NCBI GenBank assembly: GCA_029934165.1
Contig: JAOZMU010000070.1
Span: forward strand, 1-10,528
Source: Bacteroidales bacterium
GTDB taxonomy: Bacteria; Bacteroidota; Bacteroidia; Bacteroidales; JAOZMU01
Reading direction: 5' to 3'
DNA length: 10,528 nt
The notes under the pieces were generated by a model. The model made no database searches, was not told the DNA's origin, and worked only from the letters and a program-made list of their open reading frames with translations. The position numbers and the translations under genes are program-made. Every line of letters starts with the position of its first letter. Position 1 is the stretch's first letter. Positions 1 to 7,400 of this stretch are shown piece by piece.

Positions 1-2
1 TA

Positions 3-41
3 CCGCTTGAAAATAAGAATTTTATGCAATCTGAAAAGTAA
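3..41 (+). CDS. Possible C-terminal end of an upstream gene (partial)
   Basis: The third forward frame is open from the window edge and ends at a TAA at 39-41, giving about 12 residues (PLENKNFMQSEK). The main support is position: a strong inverted repeat that could act as a terminator starts 6 bp after this stop. Twelve codons are too few to assign a function or to exclude chance. The first forward frame is also open, to a TAG at 58-60, but that stop lies inside the inverted repeat. Sequence to the left of the window would settle it. Confidence 0.22.
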   Translation, partial: PLENKNFMQSEK

Positions 42-307
42 ATTATTTAACCTAATTTAGTATATACTTAATTAAGGTTAATTTTAAACTATTGTATTGT
101 CAATTATCTCATTAGTTATCAGAACTTTTCAAAAAGTTTAAACTTTTAGCCTTTCTTAGTATAACTTAGGTTTTTGTCGCAATTATTTTATTGTTATTAA
201 GCTCATAATGCGATTTATTAGGAAAGTATTATGTTGATATTCGGGTTAATAACAACAATGGAAGTGTTGATTATCTTTACGCACATCATAACAAAAATTT
301 ATCTCAA
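42..307. other. Leader region upstream of the helicase gene
   Basis: This stretch holds no convincing gene. It contains the inverted repeat at 47-81 and a perfect 16-bp palindrome at 132-147. Only weak Bacteroidota-type promoter matches were found: TAACTTAG at 162-169 with TTTA 21 bp upstream, and TATCTTTA at 272-279 without a -33 partner. The helicase frame stays open upstream to a stop at 206-208, but no ATG, GTG or TTG occurs in that extension, so it is treated as untranslated leader. Confidence 0.5.
47..81 (+). terminator. Long AT-rich inverted repeat, candidate terminator
   Basis: TTAACCTAATT at 47-57 pairs with AATTAAGGTTAA at 70-81, with one bulged base. Between them sits the perfect 10-bp palindrome AGTATATACT (59-68). 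The fold would be a stem of roughly 15 pairs, followed by a short T run (AATTTTAAACT). It lies just after the possible stop at 39-41, which fits a terminator. The stem is poor in GC and the T tract is short, so a protein-binding operator is an equally fair reading. Confidence 0.35.
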
Positions 308-2521
308 ATGGCTAATTATGAAACGAGTAGAGCTGCTGTTTTAGCTTTAAAGTATGTGAATAACACCAACAAATGCGTTTTTCTTACTGGTAAAGCTGGT
401 TCAGGAAAAACAACATTTTTGAAGAGAATAGTTGAAATTACTCATAAAAGTACCGTAATTGCCGCTCCAACTGGTATTGCTGCTATAAATGCTGGCGGAG
501 TAACCCTACACTCTTTATTTCAATTGCCCTTCGGAATGTTTATTCCAGATAGTATAATTCCTGATGATTTTCCAAATCATCTTCAAATTCATACTCCGAA
601 AACCCTTATTTCGACTATTCGATTATCGAAACCAAAAATGCAGTTACTACGGAAAATGGAACTGCTTATCATTGATGAGGTCAGTATGTTACGCTCCGAT
701 TTGCTTGATGCCATCAATACGATTTTATGTTATGTTAGGCGAAATAATATGCCCTTTGGTGGTGTTCAAATTTTATTTATCGGAGATTTGCAGCAATTGC
801 CTCCAGTTGTAAAAGACATTGAGCGCGGTTTACTTAGGCGTTTTTATAAAGATGAGTTTATCTTTTCGGCACAAGTTTTTCAATCCAATAATTTAATTTA
901 TGTCGAATTGGAAAAAATATTTCGGCAGTCTGATGCCGATTTTATTTCTGTTTTAAACAATATTAGAGATAATTGCCTTACAACTAAAGATAAACAACTG
1001 CTCGCTACTCGGTGTAAAACTGAATCTGAGATTGAAAACGACAAAGGTTACGTTTATCTTACTACGCATAACATGAAGGCAGATGGTATTAATTCTCGTA
1101 AATTAAGCAAATTAAACAGCCAAGAGTACACTTATCAGGCAGAAATTTCTGATGATTTTCCGGAGAGAATATACCCAATTGAGCCTTCAATGACATTGAA
1201 AGTTGGTGCGCAGGTCATGTTCCTAAAAAATGATGTTAGCGGAGAGCAACTATTTTATAACGGTAAAATTGGATTTGTCGAGTCTTTAGATGAGGAGGAG
1301 GTTATCGTTGGTTTTGAGGACGATACGCCTTCTATTTATGTCGAAAAATATACTTGGGAAAATGTTCGTTTCAAGCTAAATAAAAAAACGGATTCTATCG
1401 AAGAGAATGTAAAAGGGCGATTTGTCCATTTTCCGTTAAAGCTGGCTTGGGCGATAACGATTCATAAAAGCCAAGGTTTGACATTTGAAAAAGCTATTAT
1501 TGATGTTACTAGCGCATTTGCTCCAGGTCAAATTTACGTAGCTTTGTCGAGAATGACGGCTTTATCTGGATTGATACTTTTGTCAAATATTAATCAGAAT
1601 TTGCTTTTTGAAAATCGGGCATTGCTTGATTTTGCTAAGACTAAAAAACCAATTGATTCGCTTTTTGACGAATATGATGACTCTGTTTTTGACTACGTAA
1701 AACAATTTGCCACAGTAGCTTTTTCATTTGAAACAATAGAAAATACTCATAAGTATAAAATTTCACCTTTTACGGTAGTTAGTAGCAAAGCGGGGACACC
1801 AAGCGAGAAGAGTTTGCTGGACGAAATTAGAACTCACTTTACTGAATTACTGTCTATTGCAAATAATTTTATTAGACAACTATCAAGCATTTCAGCTCAA
1901 AAAAAAGATAATAAAAAAACATTTTTGACAGACCGTATTGAAAAAGCAGCTAACTATTTTCTTCCTCTAATAAAAAAGCATAGAACTGATATTCAAGAAG
2001 TAATAAGAAAACAGAGAGGCAAAAAAAATGTTAAGCAGTTCACCACCGAGTTGAAAGAAATAAATGAGCTGTATATCACACAAATAGAACATATTAAAAA
2101 GTCGGAACTTTTGGCAAAATCACTGGTTAGTGGCAATGATATTGCGAAAGATGACGTGGTAAAAAATGCAAATATGAAAAAAACTGCACATAGAAATGAC
2201 AAGCGTAAATCTCATGAAATTTCCTTCGAGATGTTTCAGGAAGGTAATTCTATTCAGGAAATCGCTGAAAATCGGGCTTATACAGAAGCTACCATTTTAA
2301 AACATCTTACAGTTCATATTGAATCTGGGCAAATAAAACCAGAGAAGTTTATTGTAAAGGAAAAAAAAGATTTGATTTATAAAGCTGTAAATGAAATTAG
2401 TAGCTTGCGATTAACTCCAATTTTCGAACATTTGGAAAAAAAAGTACCATACGAAGAGTTGCGCGTTGCTGTCTCGGCATTCAAATTCGATTTCCCTGAT
2501 AGTGAGTTTATTGAAAGCTAA
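308..2521 (+). CDS. PIF1-like superfamily 1B DNA helicase with C-terminal HTH_40-like domain
   Basis: This is a predicted ATP-dependent 5'-3' DNA helicase of the PIF1/RecD2 type, cytosolic and probably acting in replication or repair. Visible motifs are Walker A GKAGSGKTT (residues 28-36), APTGIAA (53-59), Walker B LLIIDE (119-124), GDLQQLPP (159-166), EKIFRQ with the motif-IV arginine (202-207), the UvrD_C_2-type AITIHKSQG (382-390) and motif VI QIYVALSRM (408-416). Together they form a complete catalytic core over about residues 10-435. A lysine-rich, probably helical linker (about 440-630) leads to a helix-turn-helix region (about 635-727; SIQEIAENR and ATILKHL) resembling the HTH_40 domain at the C-terminus of many RecQ and PIF1-like proteins. 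ATG 308 is the first possible start in a frame open back to 209; no Shine-Dalgarno is seen, as usual in Bacteroidota. Helicase class is sure from motifs; the cellular role is inferred. Confidence 0.93.
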   Translation: MANYETSRAAVLALKYVNNTNKCVFLTGKAGSGKTTFLKRIVEITHKSTVIAAPTGIAAINAGGVTLHSLFQLPFGMFIPDSIIPDDFPNHLQIHTPKTLISTIRLSKPKMQLLRKMELLIIDEVSMLRSDLLDAINTILCYVRRNNMPFGGVQILFIGDLQQLPPVVKDIERGLLRRFYKDEFIFSAQVFQSNNLIYVELEKIFRQSDADFISVLNNIRDNCLTTKDKQLLATRCKTESEIENDKGYVYLTTHNMKADGINSRKLSKLNSQEYTYQAEISDDFPERIYPIEPSMTLKVGAQVMFLKNDVSGEQLFYNGKIGFVESLDEEEVIVGFEDDTPSIYVEKYTWENVRFKLNKKTDSIEENVKGRFVHFPLKLAWAITIHKSQGLTFEKAIIDVTSAFAPGQIYVALSRMTALSGLILLSNINQNLLFENRALLDFAKTKKPIDSLFDEYDDSVFDYVKQFATVAFSFETIENTHKYKISPFTVVSSKAGTPSEKSLLDEIRTHFTELLSIANNFIRQLSSISAQKKDNKKTFLTDRIEKAANYFLPLIKKHRTDIQEVIRKQRGKKNVKQFTTELKEINELYITQIEHIKKSELLAKSLVSGNDIAKDDVVKNANMKKTAHRNDKRKSHEISFEMFQEGNSIQEIAENRAYTEATILKHLTVHIESGQIKPEKFIVKEKKDLIYKAVNEISSLRLTPIFEHLEKKVPYEELRVAVSAFKFDFPDSEFIES

Positions 2522-2609
2522 CATTAGCCACATAAGCCTTATTATCAGAACTGTACGATGGAAACGATAAGAAACCTTGCTAATTTAATAAATTTTTTAT
2601 ACCTGAATT
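2522..2609. other. Short spacer between helicase and transporter genes
   Basis: This 88-bp spacer is AT-rich and has no GC-containing terminator hairpin. The only promoter-like string is TAATTTAA at 2581-2588, a poor match to TAnnTTTG. Read-through from the helicase gene into the transporter gene is therefore possible, although their functions are not obviously linked. Confidence 0.4.
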
Positions 2610-4079
2610 ATGATTAATTTTTCTATTGTTCTCCGTGTACTTGGAATTTTACTCGTTTTTGAGAGTGCTTTTATGCTGTTATCTTCCTTTGTTGCAATGA
2701 TTTATGGTGAACACGATATTGTACCACTTCTCATTTCGACAGGAGTAACTGCTGTATCTGGAGTTATTTTGGCAGTTGCCAATCGTAAAGCTTTGATTGA
2801 AATTGGCAAACGAGAAGGATATATTATTGTGAGTTTAGTTTGGGTAATTTTCTCTATTTTCGGCTCAATACCATTCGTATTGAGTGGCGATATACCTTCT
2901 ATTACGAATGCTTTTTTTGAAACAATGTCTGGTTTTACCACAACTGGAGCTTCAATTTTGAACGACATCGAAGCAATGCCGCATGGATTGTTGTTTTGGC
3001 GGAGCATGACTCAATGGTTAGGTGGAATGGGTATGATACTAATGTCATTAGCTATTTTACCTATTTTTGGCATTGGAGGTATGCAGCTTTTTATAGCCGA
3101 AGTGCCAGGACCAACGCCGGATAAATTGCACCCAAAAGTACGTGAAACCGCTAAAAGACTATGGGGAATTTATATTTTATTTACGCTCATACAGACAATT
3201 TTAATGCTGCTCGGCGGAATGAATTTTTTTGATTCTGTAAATCATTCTTTCACAACAATGGCGACAGGTGGTTATTCTACGTACAACGATAGTTTATTTT
3301 CACAATCTGCTTATATTCAATATGTTGTAACAGTTTTTATGTTTGTAGCGGGTACAAATTTCACGCTTTCGTATTTTGCACTTCAACGTCGATTTAGCAA
3401 AGTTTTGAAAAATGAAGAGTTCAGATATTATACTGGATTTGTGTTAGTTTTCACGTTTATTATTGCGATTGTTTTATTTATAACGCACAAAGGCTATTCA
3501 GAAACTAATATTTTCATAAAGGCAGAACATATTTTTAGAGATGCGCTATTTCAGGTTGTTTCGTTGATTACCACAACAGGTTATGCCACAGCGGATTATC
3601 TTACTTGGGGCTTTTTCCTTATTTCGATTTCTTTTTTAATTATGTTTTTTGGAGGCTCGGCTGGCTCAACAGGTGGCGGAATAAAAATCATACGAATAAT
3701 GCTTCTTTTCAAGAATAGTGTACTGGAGTTCAAGCGGTTACTACACCCGAATGCAATAATACCAGTCCGTTTGAATCAGCGGGCGGTTCAGCCACAAATA
3801 ATAACAAATGTGCTTGCATTTATTGTCTTTTATATGCTGATTTTTATCGCTGGAACAATCACAATGTCGATGTTAGATATTGATTTTGAGACATCTATGG
3901 GAGCTACAATTGCCTGTTTAGGAAATATCGGACCAGGCATTGGAGATGTCGGACCGACTAACAACTTTTTTGCATTGCCGGATATTGGAAAGTGGGTGCT
4001 GTCTTTTCTAATGTTAATGGGACGACTGGAATTATTTACGGTGTTAATTCTTTTTACTCGTGCTTTTTGGAAAAAGTAG
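2610..4079 (+). CDS. trkH: TrkH/KtrB-family potassium uptake protein
   Basis: This is an inner-membrane potassium translocation subunit of the Trk/Ktr superfamily. It is 489 residues, the normal TrkH length, with many hydrophobic segments from residue 5 to 485. The four selectivity-filter loops can be read in order: TTTGAS (110-115, Gly113), MATGGYS (217-223, Gly220), TTTGYA (321-326, Gly324) and CLGNIGPG (436-443, Gly438). The glycine-rich segment GGSAGSTGGGIK (348-359) matches the intramembrane loop that gates the pore in this family, and the conserved FWRSMTQWLGGMG follows the first loop (129-141). No truncation is visible. TrkH usually needs the NAD/ATP-binding regulator TrkA, which is not encoded in this window. 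ATG 2610 starts directly before the first membrane segment; it has no Shine-Dalgarno. TrkH versus KtrB was judged from length and motifs only. Confidence 0.94.
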   Translation: MINFSIVLRVLGILLVFESAFMLLSSFVAMIYGEHDIVPLLISTGVTAVSGVILAVANRKALIEIGKREGYIIVSLVWVIFSIFGSIPFVLSGDIPSITNAFFETMSGFTTTGASILNDIEAMPHGLLFWRSMTQWLGGMGMILMSLAILPIFGIGGMQLFIAEVPGPTPDKLHPKVRETAKRLWGIYILFTLIQTILMLLGGMNFFDSVNHSFTTMATGGYSTYNDSLFSQSAYIQYVVTVFMFVAGTNFTLSYFALQRRFSKVLKNEEFRYYTGFVLVFTFIIAIVLFITHKGYSETNIFIKAEHIFRDALFQVVSLITTTGYATADYLTWGFFLISISFLIMFFGGSAGSTGGGIKIIRIMLLFKNSVLEFKRLLHPNAIIPVRLNQRAVQPQIITNVLAFIVFYMLIFIAGTITMSMLDIDFETSMGATIACLGNIGPGIGDVGPTNNFFALPDIGKWVLSFLMLMGRLELFTVLILFTRAFWKK

Positions 4080-4403
4080 CTATTGTGTGTTTTTTGTTTC
4101 AAAGAAAATACTTAGAAATGGACATTAATCCAACCTCCACTATCAAAATTAAAGACGACTTTTAATCGCGGGATATAAAAATTACCACGCTATTTTGAGC
4201 GAATACTTTACTTAGTAATGGAAAATTAATAATTTTGCTTACGCCTGATTTAGTTTTAGTTAGGGATTTTAATGGCTTACTTTATTAAATTCATTTTACT
4301 TATGTTTTCAATAAAAAATTAATTTATTGTTAAATATTTAGTTTTTCCATTTTTTTTTATTACCTAGTGCCAATTATTCAAACTCGTTTTTATTCGCACA
4401 GAC
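4080..4403. other. AT-rich intergenic region before the large secreted-protein gene
   Basis: These 324 bp hold no convincing gene. A less AT-rich block at about 4112-4200 contains a 25-codon minus-strand frame without a start, discussed as a possible gene remnant. A good promoter candidate is at 4207-4237. A run of nine T lies at 4350-4358, 45 bp before the next start codon. No strong terminator hairpin was found after the transporter gene; the imperfect GC-containing pairing around 4166-4190 (GCGGG with CCACGC) is marginal. Confidence 0.45.
4207..4237 (+). promoter_or_regulatory. Candidate Bacteroidota-type promoter for the large secreted protein
   Basis: TAATTTTG at 4230-4237 is an exact match to the Bacteroidota -7 consensus TAnnTTTG. 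TTTA at 4207-4210 lies 19 bp upstream, where the -33 element TTTG is expected, with one mismatch. Transcription would start near 4244 and give a leader of about 160 nt before the ATG at 4404. No operator or riboswitch was recognised in that leader. Such short strings arise by chance in AT-rich DNA. Confidence 0.4.
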
Positions 4404-7400
4404 ATGAAAATATTTCAACAAATTCTTTGGTTAGTTGTTTTAGCTTGTGGCATTTTATATGCACCGAAATCAGAAGCACAATTAAATGTTTCGGGTAATT
4501 ATCACATTGATAATGTTTCGATTCATTACAATGATGAAACAGGACCGTATGTAATCGACACATTTACAGTCGTCCCAGACGTTATTGTACATTTGAAGTT
4601 AGCAAACACAGGATTGTCTTATAACAAGCAAAAACATCATTTGATAATAGGTTATTTCGGTAATACATCTTTGAACTACATCTCTATTATTGATAGGCGT
4701 AACCGTATAGTAAAGCAGATAGATGTTAACACGCATATTGATAATATTCAAGGCATTGCGTATGATGAAAGAGACAGTACTTATTGGGTTTGGGCATTGA
4801 ATGCTGGTATGCCGAGTGGTGTTTTTCAGACAAATCCGGACACACCAGGGTATTCGTATTACTCTCTGTTTCAATTTAATGAAGATGGAGAATTGCTGGA
4901 ATCTATTCCAACGACTGTTGATATTGCCTATCCAGGCTGCATAAACATTGATATTGAAGCAAACACTATTTGGATGAAAGCCTGCAATAGAAAATTTGCA
5001 AAACTTTATGACATGGATACTTGGGATGTTCTTCGTGTTATAGATTTTGATGTATCTGGCGAAGGAATTTCTACTATCGAAAAAGACAGTAGTTTTATGG
5101 TTGCGGACGGAGGCTTTTTATATCATTTTTCGCACTCAGGAGTTTTGATAGATAAAAAAATAAATCCTGTAGAAAATCGTCAAGCAGAGGGTTTACTTGT
5201 TGACCCGACAGATGGTACGATTTGGTTCAACGCAGACGAATATTTTCATGGTTTGATAGAAAACGGCAATAGGCTATGGCATATAGATTACTTTGGAACG
5301 TATGACAAGAATTTTAAATTTCCGGAAATGGCAACATTTACATCTGGCGACTGCCAAAATTGTGAAATTGATAGCGAAGGAAAAATTCAAAAAATCCAAA
5401 ATTCGGACTCTTCTATTTGGAGTTCGCCTGTGATTGATTACGAAGAACACAGACCAATGCAAATAAGTATCGAAACAAATGCTAATTACGAAATTCAATA
5501 TAGAGGAAGCCAAAACGCTCCAACGACTTTGGTAAATGATAATTTTGCAGTCGATTATTACGATGCTACTCAACAAAACTTAGGTTGGGGAAACACTGAG
5601 GTTTCTGATTGGCAAATAGAAGTTCCAGACGCAAGATATATTCAATTTCGATTAATCATTAAACCATCATTAGTTATCAATGAGATGATGGTAAATTACA
5701 CATCTACAATTACCGATGAATATGGCGAAACCGATGATTGGATTGAAATCTGTAATCTTTCTGATAAGCCGTTGAATTTGGCAGATAATATATTGTTTAA
5801 TGAAAATCAGGAATTGCACCAACTGCCCGAATTAACCATAAATCCGAATGAGCATATTGTTTTTTGGCTTGATAATCAGCCACATCAGGGCGAAAATCAC
5901 TTCCCTTTTTTGTTGCGTACATTTTCTTTTGCAAGCATTTGTGGTTCAACACCAGCATATCCGCATGTCTCTTACGGTTTATATCCAGATAAATTTGGAC
6001 AAAACGAGCTTTTGTTTCCAACTATCGGGCAACCTAACGATAGCCCAAATATTCCACCTCAATATGTGAGTAAAATACCTGATTATGAGTGCTATGAAGA
6101 TACCAAATCTTTTATAGTTGTGGATAATATTGTGCCATTTTTTACGGATTTGGACGAAGATGAACTTTCTTACGGAACTACAATTCTCTCGCCAGGACTC
6201 GATTCGGCACGTATGTCATCAACAGATGAATTAATTGTCTATCCAACGCCAAATTTCTTTGGAGCTGTCGATATTTTGGTTTCGGCAACAGACATTGAAA
6301 ATGAAACTATAACGGATACTATCCGTGGACATTTTCATGGAATAAATGATGCACCTGTGGCAGCCAAGGAACAATATTCAACAATCGAAGATATGCCAAT
6401 AATAATCAATGCACCAGGTATTTTGCAAAATGATTTTGATATTGATAGAGATTTATTAATTCCCATTATCCATACTTATCCAAATCACGGAATTATTCAA
6501 CTGGAAGATAACGGCGCATTTATTTATACACCTTTCGAGGATTTTTACGGAAAAGATTCCTTAATATACTATGTGTATGATGGTGAATTACAATCCAATA
6601 TGGTAACTGTCGTATTTACAACAGTATCAATTAATGACTGCCCAATTATCGAAATAACAGAGCCTTTGGTTTTCTTGGAAGACGACATGGCAACATTCGA
6701 TTTTTCTGAATTTATTACTGATGTTGATAATACACTTAGCGAAATTTCAATTTTTTGGAGCGGTAACAGCATAATTAATATTGAGCAGGCAGAAACTCAA
6801 ATAACGTTTTCATCAAACGAACAAAACTGGCATGGTTCTGAGGAGATTATGTTCTATGTTACAGACGATTCGTTAATCGCTTCTACAACTATGAAAATTA
6901 AGTGTATATCTGTCAACGACTTGCCGGTTATTTTGCCCGTTGATAACAAACTTATGAATGAAGACGAGTTTGTTGTCGCAGATTTTAGCGAGTTAATTTC
7001 AGATGCAGACCATTCAATCAGTGAGTTAACCCTTAGTTTCTCAAACTCCGAGTTACTAATAATTGAACAGCAAGATTTAACGGCAACTTTTCGTCCGAAG
7101 CATGAAAATTGGAATGGAAACGAGACAATAACAGTACATCTTTCTGATGGAATAGACTCAGATTTAACGACATTCGAGGTTATTTGTTTTCCCGTAAATG
7201 ACCCACCAACAATTCAGCTACCAGAAAATTTGAATAGCCACGAGGGTGAAGTTATTATTTTTGACATTCAAGATTACATCTCAGACATAGATAACACAAC
7301 TCAATCTCTAATTATAAAGTGCATGGTTGGTGATAATTATCGGTATGTGTCTAACGGATACACATATACTTTCATTCCTATTGATGATAACTGGTTTGGA

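Noticed and set aside
209..307. In-frame upstream extension of the helicase by 33 codons.
   Set aside because: The frame is open but contains no ATG, GTG or TTG, and the helicase N-terminus is complete from 308.
231..344. A 37-codon plus-strand frame starting at ATG 231, just before and into the helicase gene.
   Set aside because: It overlaps the well-supported helicase start in another frame, is short and shows no recognisable motif.
2436..2444. A run of nine A near the 3' end of the helicase gene as a programmed slippage site.
   Set aside because: The frame is intact with a complete HTH region, several similar A runs occur in this AT-rich gene, and no alternative product is suggested.
2583..2596. 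AATTTAATAAATT followed by T residues as a terminator of the helicase gene.
   Set aside because: The pairing is A/T only and would leave almost no loop, so a stable hairpin is unlikely.
5993..6004. TTTGGACAAAA-like string inside the large gene, similar to the IS-like end at the right edge.
   Set aside because: It lies in intact coding sequence, and the match is short and lacks the rest of the terminal repeat; chance.
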